Positions 10,969 to 24,454 of a stretch of DNA of 64,000 nt are shown here, piece by piece. Source of the DNA: Hemileia vastatrix (lineage: Eukaryota > Basidiomycota > Pucciniomycetes > Pucciniales > Zaghouaniaceae); NCBI GenBank assembly GCA_030280995.1, contig JASXTE010000009.1, forward strand, positions 2,202,501 through 2,266,500, in the 5' to 3' direction. The position numbers and the translations under genes were made by a program. Under the pieces are notes generated by a model. It was not told where the DNA came from, did no database searches, and worked only from the letters and a program-made list of their open reading frames with translations. Within the stretch, counting starts at the first letter, position 1, and each line of letters starts with the position of its first letter.

Positions 10969-13900
10969 CACAGGAGAAAAAATCAGTGAACTAGACATCT
11001 AGTTGTTTTTTTGGTTTCTGGTTGTGACCATGTCTGAGCCCAATTCCATTTATTTTTCCCCTTTAACCCTCACAATCTTTTTTTCCATTCATGACTTCCC
11101 CCATATTTTGACTATTCAAAGTTGCATTTCATAACTTCCCCTTTGTATCATTTACTAACCCATTCCACTTCTTCTATCTTCTATTTTTATCTCTAGCATG
11201 GTTGTGAGCTGATTTTTGTCAAGCGCTTTTTTTCCAAATCATATTATCAGAATCTGATTTGTGACCAAATTCCATATCTTCTAATTTTTCAGCACATGAA
11301 AAACATGATAAAGGACTTTATTTATTTGAATAAACATCATCCTCCATTTCCTTCCTTTTCAAGGATCACTCATCCTCAGATTCCTCTGGGGATGAGTGTG
11401 CTGTTTTTTAAAATTTTCTTATTTTTCCATCTTCCTAAACATTTTTTTGCTTAAGAGTTTTTAAAGTCGAGCTAGATTTTGATTTATTATCAGAAGATAA
11501 ATTAGCTGTCTTTAATGTTTTATTTGAGTTACTCTTTGATTATTATTAAAAGAGAAATTAGTAACAAAAAAAATAAACTTGCAAAGATGGCTTGTGCCCT
11601 TAATCTGGGTTAATTTTTATGATTGTTAATTTTAACTTTTCTTTTTTTTGGAAGGAGATCCCTTCTCAAAGCACAAATGTGCAAAAGCAACACCCCTCCC
11701 CTTTGTATTGAAGAATAGGTCAAAATTACTAGATATAAGTGGCCCAGTAATCAATGCAGTGACATTTGCTCACCATTATGATGATTAAAGGCAACTGGAG
11801 TTAAAGCTGGTGTAAATGAGTGTATAGCTTGAACAATCTCAGCTTCAACTGAGACTCTACTATTTTAGCTAAGTGTTAAAAGAAATGCACAGTATTTTTC
11901 TCTCTACTTGGCCAAATTTTTTATTCTCCAAAATTATACTCAAAAGTGAAAATTTTTCAAGGAGAAAAAACAATTTTGCTTACCAGTCTTAATTATGCAA
12001 TATGTGAATCAATATGGAATATCCCTTTTTTTTGATACTGTTGATATAATATTTTCAACAACAAATTAAGAATTAAGTAAACTCTATTTTATAATTCTAA
12101 TAGATAAATAGTTTAATATAGTAATTTTAAAAACAATGAGCTATCCAGGTTGAAAATCTAAGTAAAATTTTATAAGTTTTAGCCATTTCATCCTAACATG
12201 TGATTTTCACTAAGAAGTGCTATATCTCACTCAAATTTTAAGCTACAATAATAATTTCATGATATATAGTGCTTCATGCAGTGATTAAGAAACCAATGAA
12301 CCAATCATATTTAGAATTTAAGTAAAATTGGCTAATTCATAGCCATTTCAACCTGAGATGTGATTTTCAGTAAGAAGTGCTTTATCTTGCTCAAATTTCA
12401 GGCTACAATAATAATTTCAAGATATAGAAAGCTTCATATAGTGATTAAAAATCTAATGAGATATTCATATTTAAAATCAAAGCAAAATTGGTAAAGTTAT
12501 GACAATAAGTGAGATGTGGCACTTAGTGAAAATCACATGTTATGTTGAAATGGCTAAACAATAGCCAATATTGCTTATGTTCTAAATCTGATTAGCTCAT
12601 TGGATTCAAAATCAATATATGAAGCTTTCTATATCTTGAAATTATTATTGTAGCTTGAAATTTGAGAAAAATATAGCACTTCTTAGCAAAAATCACATGT
12701 CAGGTTGAAATGGCTATAACTTAGAAAATTTTTCTTAGATTCTAAATCTGATTATTTCATTAGATTCAAAATTACTATATGAAGCTTTCTATATCCTGAA
12801 ATTGTTATTTTAGCTTGAAACTTGAGTGAGATATAGCTCTTATTAGTAAAAATCACATGATAGGATTAAATGGCTATTACTTAGCCAACTTTAATTAGAT
12901 TTTCATTCTGAACAGCTCATTGGTTTTGCATTTACTATATTAGCTTATTTATTGATTGGAATAATAAAATAGTGCTTACCTAATTCTTAATTTGTTGTTG
13001 AAAATATTATATCAACAGTGTCAAGAAAAAGGATATTCAATAATGAACTGAATATTGCATAATCAAGACTGGAAAGTGAAATCATTCATTTCCTTCACAA
13101 ATTTTCACCTTTGAGCATGGTTCTGGAGAATAAAAAATTTGGACAAGTAGTGAGAAAAATACTATGCATTGCTTTTAACACTTAGCTAACATAGTAGAGT
13201 CTCAGTTGAAGCTGAGATTGTTCAAGCTATACACTCCTTTACACCAGCTTCTACTCCAGTTGCCTTTAATCATCATAATGGTGAGAAACTATAACTGCAT
13301 TAATTACTGGGCCACTTAGATCTAGTAATTTTGTCCAATTCTTCAATAGATAGGGGAGGGGTGTTGTTTTTTGTGCATTTGTGCTTTGTGTAGAGATCTC
13401 CCGCCAAAAAAAAACAAAAATCTAAATTATCAATCATAAAAATTAATCCAGCTTGAGGCCACAAGCCATCTGTTCTAGTTAATTTTTTTTACGGAATTCT
13501 CTTTTAATAATAATCTTAGAGTAAATCAAATAAACATTAAAGACAGCCAATTTATCTTCTGATAATCAATTAAAATATAGCTCAACTTTAAAAACTCTTA
13601 GTCAAAAAAGTGTTGAGGAAGATGGAAAATTAGAAAATTATAAAAAACAGCTCACTCATCCTCAGAAGAATCTGAGGATGAGTGGTCTTTGAAAGGGAAA
13701 GAAAAGGAAGATGATGTTTATTAAAATAAATTAAGTCCTTTATCATGTTTTTCATCTTCTGAAGAAATAGAAAATAAGGAAGTTGCTCACAAATCTGATT
13801 CTGATGGTATGATCTGACAAAAAAGTGCTAGACAACAATCAGATCATAATTATGCTAGAGATAAAAATAGAAGATATTAGAAGTGGAATGGGTTAGTGAA

Positions 13901-14113
13901 AAATAAAAAGGGGAAGTAATGAAATGCAACACTGAATTGTAGAAATAAGGAAGAATTCATGAATGAAACTAAAAAAGAATATTGTGAGGTGTAAAGGGGT
14001 AAAGAAAATTGAATGGTGCTTAGACAGGGTAATTATCATTATCACACACAGGCTCACAACTAGAAACCAAAAAAAACAACTAGACGTCTAGTTCACTGGT
14101 TTTTTCTCCTGAG
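10969..14113. mobile_element. 3.1-kb element made of one giant inverted repeat
   Basis: The two halves are inverted copies around a centre near 12541. For example, the segment near 11680-11880 (ending in CTTCAACTGAGACTCTACTA) returns inverted at about 13190-13400. The ends read CACAGGAGAAAAAATCAGTG on the left and CTCAGGAGAAAAAACCAGTG on the right (minus), then AACTAGACRTCTAGTT, a palindrome at the same place as in the other CACTA-type ends. Flanks are TTA on the left and TTG on the right, so a target duplication is possible but not clean. There is no coding capacity. It could also be called a foldback-type element; the CACTA link rests on the shared end architecture. Confidence 0.7.
12180..12910. 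repeat. Converging 165-bp tandem repeats at the centre of the 3.1-kb inverted repeat
   Basis: Units containing 'agccatttca.cct.a.atgtgattttca' face right at about 12182 and 12345. Inverted units 'aaaatcacatg...aaatggct' follow at about 12530, 12695 and 12855. The middle of the element is therefore a head-to-head array. Confidence 0.65.
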
Positions 14114-15341
14114 TTGTAAAAAATTAAAGTTTAACCTTAAGTATCTGTTTTAAATGTGTACTGATTAGTTGAAATACTCTCTATCCAAATTCATTTCTTT
14201 TTAATATATTAATTCTAGTATTTCTTAAGTATAAGGCCAATTACAAGAAGATTTATAAAATTTTCTGTTTAAATATAATATCAGAGGGATTTTACTTTAA
14301 AGAATTGGAATTTTAATAGCAGAATAATATAATTTTTAACCATCAGTGTCAATAAAATTTATCTAATAAATTATTGATAAATTTTTAACTCATATATTCT
14401 ATTTTAGATGTTTAAATGTTCAGTTGTGAATTAATCCTGTCAAAAACTTTTTTCCAAAGACTGAAAAAGAAAACCTGAAACGTTTTACTTAATTTATTCA
14501 TGAACAACATAGAATTGAAATATTCTGTCTATTCATTTAAAATATGCATCATTATTTATTTTAATTAAAATATAATCCCTTAAAAACTAGCTTTTTTATA
14601 TGAGAAGGACTCAAAATACCTATTGTGTCTGTTTTATAAAATAATTATCATATGGTAGTTACACAATGAGCAACTAATATAATGATGAAGAATTACCTTT
14701 TTTACATATTAATTTAAGTTCTTGCACCATATTTTACTCTGAAATTTAACCTGAACCACATTTTTTACATGATAACACCTTTGAAAATCTATGGTGCTTA
14801 TTCACAGGTGAACAAAGCAATTATACCACTATATAGCATGGAAGCACACTTAAGAATTAATATTAAAGTTAGAGAATTTAATGCTTTTTTGTTGTATGTC
14901 ATCTTTATAATTTTACTTCTAGTTTGAATTTCAGTTTTTCATATGGAAAATTCATTGAGTAGTGATTAATCATTTTAAATCATGAGATCACTTACCAACT
15001 GTCAATTTTTTCATAGAATTTTTATGAACTAAATCATGACAATGTTCTGGAATCTCATATATTTATTATGTTAACTAAATGCTGATTACAAAACTACTTA
15101 GTATTTAAGGAATAAACAGAAAAAAAAAAGTTTAAAAATGAATTTCCTTTTAATTTTAATCATTGACATGCATTTAAAAAATTCAAAAGCTAGATTAAAT
15201 ATACTATTATAAGAGACATACTTTTTTACACAAATATAATCAAATGATTTCTCAAATATTATTGTTGATTATAAGGAATATATTAGATTACTTCATTTAG
15301 TGAGAGATTGAGAAAACACATTGTTAATTTTTTTGTTTAGT
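14114..15341. other. AT-rich stretch, nothing recognised
   Basis: No coding region, tandem repeat or element end was found between the 3.1-kb inverted repeat and the foldback that starts at 15342. Confidence 0.4.
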
Positions 15342-15978
15342 TATATGTGGTTTAACTGTATTCTTGAAGTAAAAACATAAGATATTTTAGGGTTCAATAT
15401 TTTTTTGGATAACTCAACTGAATTGAAAATAATTATATTGAATGAAAAAATATTATTTAAATACATGAAATAAAGAATCAGGTCATATGGGTTAAAATTT
15501 AAAATCAAAGCTTCAAATTCTGGGTTAAAAGGAGTTTTCAACAAAAAGAGACACACATATAATTTTATATTTTTTCTCAAAAAATTAATTAATTCATTAG
15601 AAAGCCTATAAGTAATTATTTTGAAATAAGTAAAATGATTTAAAGTCTTTTTACAAGAAAAATGAAATTCAAAATAAGCATTAAATTGTGTTTTATTAAT
15701 AAATACTGTGTATTTATCAGAATATTAAGCTGACCTTCTTTGTATTTCTATTAATTTTTCATTAAACTATCAATATTTTTTCAGCACAGTATCATTCATC
15801 CTTGATTAAGAGCTCAATATGAGCTCAAAGTAAATTTCAGTATAAGTTCATTATCTGTTCAGTCTGAGTTCCATCCAAACTCAAGATGAGTATTTTCAAT
15901 TCAGTTGAGTTATCCAAAAAAATATTGAACCATCAAATATCTTATATTTTTACTTCTAGAATACAGTTAAACCATATA
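15342..15978. repeat. 637-bp foldback with arms of about 88 bp
   Basis: 15342-15430 (TATATGTGGTTTAACTGTAT...) is repeated inverted at 15890-15978. Inside the right arm, about 15805-15890, lie GAGTTCAGTCTGAGTTCCAT-type repeats like those of the MITEs at 9347 and 36810. The right arm ends exactly where the terminus at 15979 begins, which suggests nested or adjacent insertions. Confidence 0.65.
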
Positions 15979-16290
15979 CACCACGGGAAATCAGGGGGTG
16001 AACTGCTAGCAGTTCCCTCTCTTTGAAAATTTAAGGAAGAGGTTGGGAAAAAATTGGGGAAATGTTGTGAAAGTGTTAGGAAACTTTTTTTAAATTAGAT
16101 GAAAAAATTTTGAAAAAAAAGTTGGCCCCAAATTGAGCCTCAATTTATCCCTTCTTGAGGAGAGCTTTGTATTCAATTTGAGCATCAGTTGGACCAAATT
16201 TGAGCAATGGTTGAGACACAACACTTAACATACCATAATATTCAATTTTATATCTAAATCCATTTAATGTTGAGAGTTCAGGTTTGATTT
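15979..16290 (+). mobile_element. Solitary 'a'-type end of a relative of the giant element
   Basis: Starts CACCACGGGAAATCAGGGGG, then AACTGCTAGCAGTT. The following 290 bp align with those inside 18281 at roughly 70% by eye, including the stretch 'cttgaggagagctt' against 'cttgagcagagctt'. No matching second end was found nearby, so it is a truncated relic. Confidence 0.7.
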
Positions 16291-16741
16291 TAGTAGAAAT
16301 ATCTTAAATGACACATAGTATACTAGGTCTGGAATATTATTTTAATTATAATTTTTATTTCCACAAATATATTAGAAAGAATACTATTTAAGTCCTTTTT
16401 AAAAATTTAATTAATAAAAATATAACTCTGTAAAAATATTTGCTCATAATTTTAAATTTTCTAGACAAAAGTTGATATTGAGCATTTATTAATAGAAATT
16501 TCTTATTGTTCCATAGAATAGAAAAATATAAGACAATAATCAAAAAATTTAAAGTAAGAGAATATATATATTTTATAAGGTGAAACAATAGTAATGAATT
16601 TTTTTTACATTTACGCTATTGAAGAAACTAATTTTAATATATAGGCACAAAACTTAAGCGCTAAAATAATGCACTTCCTTCAGTTATCTATCTGTATTTA
16701 GTTTTTATTAAAATGTGAGTCAACATTAATTATTAACATAA
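16291..16741. other. AT-rich upstream region of the SNF2 pseudogene
   Basis: No element or convincing coding sequence. It presumably includes the promoter of the helicase gene that starts at 16742 or 16871. Confidence 0.35.
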
Positions 16742-18280
16742 ATGAAAAATTCAATTGTAAATATTCATCGAATATTATATATTTTCTCTACTTTATTCTA
16801 TATCAAAACTTTGCTCTCATCCTTTCTTTCTTATAACTACCGCCATCACCATAAAATTCATCTAATTAAAATGTCAAATTTAAGATGTGTCAGACAATTC
16901 TCTTTAAATTTTAAACCTATTTTTCCAAGGGAAAGATCAATATTTGATGAAGTCTCCACTCCATTTATTTTGCAACAAGGAAGATCTTTAGTTCATGTTT
17001 TTGGATTATTCAATGAAGGAGAAGCAACACCTATTGGTGATCTTTCTAACAAACAGAGATACCAAATTGGAAAACTACTTGGAGAAATTGGATCTGGATC
17101 TCAAATTTTAACTGAGGAAAGGGCTTTAAATCCCCAAATACCTAATTATTTTTTTCTCTTACTTGGTTCTACTTTTAAACAGGCAGTATAGAATTTGTCA
17201 CCTCCTTTTTTGTTTGACTGATTTTATTAGTCAGGATGAAGAAGTATTTCTAAATGCTCAAATTGATTTGACACAGGATCCACACTACAATCCAACAATC
17301 TTCTTCAATATTCCTCATTTTTGTATTAAAACAACTTCTGAAATTCTTTTGACAAGAGATAATCAAATGGAAAATATATCTCTACATGGTATCAAAACAA
17401 CTCTGAAAGCGCATCAGATTCAAGCTATCAATTTTATGATAGACAATGAAAATAACTTATCAGAAAATTTAGAAAACCTGTGGAGGCATGTGGAAAACAG
17501 CTGGCTGAGAGTAGGTTCTAATAATTATTATGAACAACTTCCTGAAGAAGAGTTATCCTCTTCAGGAATTGGTTCAATTCTAGCTGATGATATTAGCTTG
17601 GGAAAGACCCACTCAACTCTTGCCCTAATTACTGCAACTCAAAGTGAAGCTAGTAGATTCAAAATCTTGGGTGGTGGAGAAGAGAAAGTTAGGACATCAG
17701 CCACTCTCATCATTTTCCCACTTGCAGCACTATCAAATTGGGTCAATGTAATAAAAACTCACATTGAAGATAATGCACTACCTTTCAAGGTTCTTTATGG
17801 GAAGGATTCAATGAAAATTGATTTTGAGGAGCTTCAGATCCAACTAGTTGTTTTGAATATCTATGAAAAAGCAAGTCCATCTTCTTAAAAGAAAATTCCT
17901 CAACCTATTCTGCCAGTAACTCATAAACTCATTTGGTACAGAATAGTTTTAGATGAGGCTCAGTAAGCATTAATTTAAATTACTAAAGTTTTTGGACATA
18001 ATATTATAAGCTAATGAAATGTTTAATGTAATTAAAAAGTTTAATCAAGAATCCCCAGTTGCAGAAGAATCAGAATATATCAGACCTGGAGGCTGAGTAT
18101 CAACTATTCTTGACAGGGACACCACTTTAGAACCATAAAACTGATCTTTAAAGCCTTATATCATTCCTCAGAATTGAAAGATGACACAAAAACTGCTTGT
18201 GGATTAATTTTCTTATGATTGGCTTAAACAGAGGAAGCTTTAGCTGAAAAAAATTGATACATACTCTCATGAATGTCATA
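16742..18280 (+). pseudogene. SNF2-family helicase-like ATPase, 5' half, interrupted by a 21-kb insertion
   Basis: Chromatin-remodelling or DEAD-like ATPase of the SNF2 family. ATG candidates are 16742 and 16871 (MSNLRCVRQF). Motifs in order: the segment before the ATPase (LKAHQIQAINFM), motif I GSILADDISLGKTHSTLALI with SLGKT where GLGKT is usual, motif Ia TLIIFPLAALSNWV, and motif II region WYRIVLDEAQ. Downstream comes LEAEYQLFLTGTPL, motif III. One or more introns are likely (a donor GTAAGC directly after DEAQ near 17964). Premature stops include TAA at 17886 and TAG/TAA where Gln codons are expected after LTGTPL. The frame runs to 18280 and continues at 39423. It was dead or dying independently of the insertion. 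Confidence 0.85.
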
Positions 18281-18654
18281 CACCACGGGAAATCTGGGGG
18301 TGAACTGCTAGCAGTTCCCTCTATTTGAAACTATCAGGTATTTGTCAGGAAACTGTTGGGAAACCATCCTGAAACTGTCAGAAATATGTTTTTAAATCTG
18401 ATAAAAAAACATTGAAAAAATAAACTGTCACAGATTGAATCCAGAACAATCCCTCCTTGAGCAGAGCTTAAGAACCACATTGAACATCAGTTAATCTCAG
18501 GTTTGGCAAAAGGTTGAACAACATCACTTAGCATACCTTAATATTCAAATATTAAACTTGAATATATGTTGCGTGTATGATATAGATGCATATGCATTTG
18601 AATTTGCATGGTGGATACTTATTGCATGCTAAAAATTGATGTGAAATGCCTATC

Positions 18655-19000
18655 TAAAGTGTATGCATAATGACTATGAAGAATAAATATGCATAAAAAA
18701 TATGCATAAAAATATGCATAAAAAATATGCATAGTGATTATGCATAAAAAATATGCATATTGAATATGCATATAATATGAATAAAAATATGCATTAAAAT
18801 ATGCATATTGAATATGCAAAAAAAAGGTGCATATACGTATATGAATAAAATATATTAATATGCATATAAATCTGTATAATGAATATGCATATGAATATGC
18901 ATAAATATGCATAATGATTGAAAAATGCAAAAAAATGATGCTTAATAAGTATATTTTATGCATAAATAGAAATATGCAATATGAATTCATATTGCATACA
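18655..19000. repeat. ATGCATA-rich low-complexity block in the 'a' end (outer copy)
   Basis: Dense copies of ATATGCATA and AAATATGCAT. The inverted counterpart is at about 34860-35245 in the inner copy. Frames across it give Tyr/Ile/His/Phe-rich peptides typical of translated low-complexity DNA. Confidence 0.8.
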
Positions 19001-22000
19001 AATAACACTGGCAAACCAACTTGACCAAAACTCATACTAAATTTTCATTCTGGACTAAAGGTGTGAGGGAAGGAAGAAAAACAGTCCAACGTTAGAAAAA
19101 TGCTACATGCACTCATTTTGTAGCAGAGCAAATGAGAAGTGCTGAATTATGGTTGGTGCCCATAATTTAGCATGATATCATAATTTTATTTAATTGTTTT
19201 CAATATTGAAAAGACTTTAGGTCGGTTGGTATGGATCTAGCTGTGCCAGGGTCTAATCTAATTATTTTAAAAATTTCTTAATAATTAATGGGTTTTAATA
19301 CAAAAACAGGTTGTATTTTTTGTGGGATATTGGATATGATAAGGTCTTTTGTAAAAAAAACATATATTGTTCCAAAATATTCCTGAATCAGATGTGGGAT
19401 TATCACTACAAAAAATTGAAGTACTATGAGCAATAAAATATATGCACAAGCAGTAAAGAAAGGACTGACTGAACCCTTTTTGTGCAGTGGGAATCATTAG
19501 AGTGGAATTGTGGATGAAAAATATAATTCATTATTACCATTTTATTTAATCAAAAAAATTATAATATTAAAAAGAACCATTGATTAATTGGTATTTGACC
19601 TTTGTGCCTCACTCATATTTATCATTTGATTGATTTTTTGTCACCATTATGTTATTAATATTATAAGTATAGTAAAAACTCGTGTGCCCAATGCATTCCG
19701 GGTGATGTTACACCTTTTATAATATTATTAAATAAAGGTAAAAAAATAGGAAAATGATTTGTTTTACAAAAAATTAATTGATATCCAAAAGCAATATGAG
19801 GGATAAAAAGGTAAAATTAAAGGGATCAAATATGAATTAAAAAATTAAATTAAAACTCCTGCCATCAAGAGCAAGTAGACATGATGGGGTGAACGCCCAC
19901 CAGTGGCACTAAACTTGGACTATAATTTCTTTTTTGTAAAAATAAAAAAAAATCCACTTGATTTTTACCAAAACTTCTGGATGACAATTTTGCCATATCA
20001 AACAACTTCTAGTGCAACTATTGAAGAAAAATTCATTTTCATTGCAATAGAGAGAATTGATCACATCAGACTGCATGTGAGTAAAAGTGTCCAGCACAAG
20101 TTCGGCCGAGCATGTGCTGGACACTTTTATGATGGAGAGTAGCTAGGGTGAAATTTTTCTTCAGTTCATCTGGTATTTCTTATAAACATGTCCACTGGTA
20201 TTTGATCTTTGTGCCTCACTCATATTTATTATTTGATTGATTTTTTGTCACCATTATGCTATTAATATTGTAAGTATAGCAAAAACTCGTGTTCCCAACG
20301 CATACCAGGTGATGTCACACCTTTTATAATATTATTAAATAAAGGTAAAAAAATATGAAAATGATTTTTTTTACAAAAAATAAATTGATATACAAAAGCA
20401 ATATGAGGGATAAAAAGGTAAAATTAAAGGAAGCAAATATGAAATAAAAAATAAAATAAAATTACTGCCATCAAGAGCAAGTAGACATGTTTGGGAGAAT
20501 GCTCACCAGTGGCACTGAACTTGGATTATAATTGCTTTTTTAAAAAACAAAAAAGTGCCAATCTGAGGTTTAACAAAACTTCAGCAGTAAAATTTAGCCA
20601 TATCAAACAACTTCTAGTGCAATGATTAAGAGAGAATTGATCACACCAGACTGCATGTGACCAAAAGTGTCCAGCACAAGTTCGGCCAAACTTGTGCTGG
20701 ACACATTTATGACAGAGAGTAGCTAGTGTAGAATTTTTCTTCAGTTAGTCTGGTATTTCTTATAAACATGTCCATTTTTACTTGATCTTTGTGCCTCACT
20801 CATATATATTATTTGATTAATTTATTGTCACGATTATATTATTAATATTATAAGTATAGAAATAACTCATGGGCCAAATGCATACCAGGTGATGTTACAC
20901 CTTTTATAATATTATGAAATAAAAGAAAAAAAAATATAAAAATGATTAGCTTTACAATAATTTAAATAGATATTAAAAAAATAGAGAAATAAAAAAGCAA
21001 AATTAATCTCAAAGAGATCAATTATGAAAAACAAAATACTAGTAAAATTCATGCTCTCAAGAGCCAGTAGAAGTGTTGAAACAAATGGGAGCCATCAGGG
21101 CTAAATTTTAATAAGTGACTTTTTTTTATAAAGATAAAAAATTATACACCTGAGGTTGGGAAGAACAACAGGTGGATGATTCTGCTAAACAAAACTACTG
21201 GTAGTGAAGTTTAATAAAAAAATGTTTTTTTGTTGCCATAGAGAGAATTGATCCCATCTGACTGCACCTGACCAAATGTGTCCAGCACAAGTTTGGCCAA
21301 ACTTGTGCTGGACACTTTTATAATGGAGAGTAGCTTGGGTGAAAATTTTCTTCAGTTCCTTCATCTTGTATTTCTCATAAACATGTCTACTGGTATTTGA
21401 TCAGTCTGTATCTTTCATATTTATCATCCGATTAATATTTTATCACCATTTTATTATTAATGTCATTAGTATAGCAAAAACTTGTGTGCCAAATGCATAC
21501 CATGTGAAGTTATAACTTCAATAATTTTTTAAAAAAGACGTAAATAAATATGGAAAGGATTGGTTTTACAAAAGTTAAGTGGAAATTTAAAAGTAAAAAG
21601 AGGAATAAAAGAGTAAAAAAAAAGTCAAAGAGTTAAAATATGAAAAAAATACTAGTAAAATTCCTGCTATCAAGAGCCAGTAGAGGTGTTAAAGCAAATG
21701 GGAGCCATTAGGGCTTAATTGTAATAAGTGACCTTTTCTTTAAAGATAAAAAATTATACACCTGATATTGGGCAGAACAGCAGGTGGATGATTCAGCTAA
21801 ACCAAACTACTTCTAGTAAAATTTGATAAAAAAAAATTTTTGTTGCCATACAGAGAATTGATCCCATCTGACTGCACATGACCAAAAGTGTCCAGCACAA
21901 GTTTGGCTGAACTTGTGCTGGACTCTTCTATGATGGAGAGCGGCTGGGGTAGAATTTTTCTTCAGTTCATCTGGTATTTCTTACAAACATATCTACTGGT

Positions 22001-23096
22001 ATTTTATCTTTGTGCCTCACTCATACATATTGTTTGATTAATTTTTTGTCTTAATTATATTATTAATTATATAAGTATAGTAAAAATTGTGTGCCAAATG
22101 CATACTGAGTGATGTTACACCTTTTATAATATTATTAAATAAATGTATAAAAATATTAAAATAATTTATTTTCAAAATTATTAATTGATATCCAAAAGCA
22201 ATATGAGGAATAAAAAATTAAGTTAAAGGGATCAAATATGAAAAAAGAAATCCAAGTATTATTCCTAATATCAAAGGCCAGTAGAGATGTTTTAGCAAAT
22301 GAGAGCCATCAGAGATAAATTTTACTAAATTGAATGTTTTTTAAAGATAAAAAATTGTGTACCTGTGGTTTGGATGAACTCTAGGTGGATAATTCAGCTA
22401 TATCAAACTACATCTAGTGAAGATTCTTATCAAATAATGTTTTTCATTGCCAAAGAGAGAGTTGATCCCATTTGACTTCACCTGACCAAGAGTGTCCAGC
22501 ACAAGTTCGGCCAAACTTGTGCTGGACACTTTTATGATGGAGAGTAGCTGGGGGGCAGGTCTTCTTCAGTGCAACTGTTATTTTTTTAAAACATATCAAC
22601 TGGTATTTGATCTTTCTGTGTTATTCAAATTTTATTATCTGATTAATTTTTTGTCTTTAGAATATTATTAATTTTTTTTAGTATAGAAAAAACTTTTGCA
22701 CCAAATGCATGCCATGTTATATTACACCTTTTATAATATTATTAAAAAATGTTAAAAAAATATGAAAATGATTTTTTTTCCAAATTATAAATTAATATCC
22801 AAATGTAACATGAGTGATAAAAAAGTAAAGTAAAAGAGATCAAATATGAAAAAGAAAAATTCAAGGAAAATTCCTGCCTTCAAGAGCCAGTAGAGGTGTT
22901 GAAACAAATGGGTGCCATCAGGGCTAAATTTGATAAAGTTAATTTTTTTTAAAGATAAAAAGTCTTTCACCTGAGGTTTGAAAAAACTCAAGGTGGATAA
23001 TTCAGCCATACCAAACTACTTCTAATGTAATTATTTAGAATTTTTTTAATTTACATTCAACAGAGAGAGTTGATCCTATCTGACTGCACCTGAACA

Positions 23097-23140
23097 AAAG
23101 TGTCCAGCACAAGTTCGGCCGAACTTGTGCTGGACACTTT
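23097..23140. other. Perfect long palindrome, type example of the array hairpin
   Basis: AAAGTGTCC through GGACACTTT with the core AAGTTCGGCCGAACTT is an uninterrupted inverted repeat of at least 44 bp with no loop; a second perfect copy is at 31917-31960. Other units are perfect over 38 bp with the alternative core GTTTGGCCAAAC (21278, 29481, 33741, 36012). A transcript or single strand would fold into a hairpin of miRNA-precursor stem length without a loop. Confidence 0.9.
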
Positions 23141-23277
23141 TATGATGGAGAGAAGCTAGGGTGGAAGTGTTTCTCAGTACATCAGTTTTTTGTTTTTCAC
23201 ATTTCTATTGGTTTTTTAACTTTTTTTATGATTCATATTTATCTTATAATTAATTTTTTGTCACCATATATATTATT

Positions 23278-24454
23278 TGTCAGTATAGTCTAGTATATAA
23301 GTATGATATAATAGTATTTATTTATGGTCCTACTACTTATTGTTAATGATTTTGTGATTAAACCTCAGTGGAAGACTAATAGAATAGTTATACTCAAATA
23401 AAACTCACAATACTTGGATTTTAATGCGTGCTTAGTGGTGGAAAATAGATGAATAAAATATAGTTATAGCTTATATAAAGATAAGATAAATTTATAGTGG
23501 CTTTATAATATATTTCTAAAGGTTAATAATTGTATAGTAGTGTTTATTGGAGTTGTAGTAATTGAATTATGATAAATAACCGTCAAAATCCCTCCTTACT
23601 TATACCCAAATCCACTGGAGTGCACAGACCTTCAATCCAGATGATGTCACTGCTATCCCCGGCAATTACAGCACTGTGAGGGCCCATCACCTCCCCATGG
23701 CGTCCACTTCAAGCAGTTTCAACACCCAGACCTCCAGTAAGGACTCTCCATCACTATTAATAATAACACTGATCCATACCATAAATAGAAAATCCAGATA
23801 AAAGCGGATACCATAAAGAAACAGGTAAAATAAATAATCAAAAAGAGATTTAATGAAACTAAAAGCATATAAAGGAAACAAATAAAATGTCCAAGCCCCC
23901 AATAACATCCCCAAGCATCCACATTAACCCAGAAACATCCTTCCAACCCATAAATCCGTGAATAACCATCCAAGGAAGTAATTTTAGTTGTCCAAACTGG
24001 GTGTATGCGCCTGATATAGGTGTCTATGCTTCTGTAGGCGTTGTGAGTACACTGATTTCGTCCATATGACCTAAAATAAGCAGGAAAACATAATTTATAG
24101 GCTATTAAGGGGCTAAAACCCACTTATATACCTAAATATACATAATATACCACATATTTCACTGAATCTGAGATTTATGTATACATATAAGCTTATGTAT
24201 GTTAATAATTACTTCATATCACTTAAGATAAGTATATTATGACTCCATTAACACCTTAATAAATATTATTAGGCCATGGATAAGCTATTTAAACTATTAT
24301 AAATTATATAATAGAATAATAATTATATATATATATAATAAAATAATATATATTATTATTTTAACCTTATTTTTAAGATATAAGCTTAATCTACTTAAGG
24401 TTATCTTATTTTAAGAATAAGAAATACTCAGTCCTAAGGATATTTAGGCTGACA
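23278..24454. mobile_element. Solo LTR, 1,177 bp, target duplication TTATT
   Basis: Starts TGTCAG and ends CTGACA, with TTATT on both sides. The inner copy of the element lacks it at the equivalent point (about 31790-31800), so it inserted in the outer copy alone. It is less AT-rich at 23590-23720 (GGGCCCATCACCTCCCCATG). The 134-codon minus-strand frame inside (24123-23719) is not supported as a gene. It was left by recombination between the two LTRs of a retrotransposon unrelated to the two gypsy elements further right. Confidence 0.85.

Noticed and set aside
15341..15580. 79-codon minus-strand frame
   Set aside because: Covers one arm of the foldback and AT-rich DNA; no support.
18619..19035. 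138-codon minus-strand frame, repeated at 34833-35196
   Set aside because: It translates the ATGCATA-rich block; composition (Tyr, Ile, His, Phe) and frame shifts between the two copies show it is not a gene.
23719..24123. 134-codon minus-strand frame
   Set aside because: It lies inside the solo LTR; no similarity to known proteins and no matching frame elsewhere.
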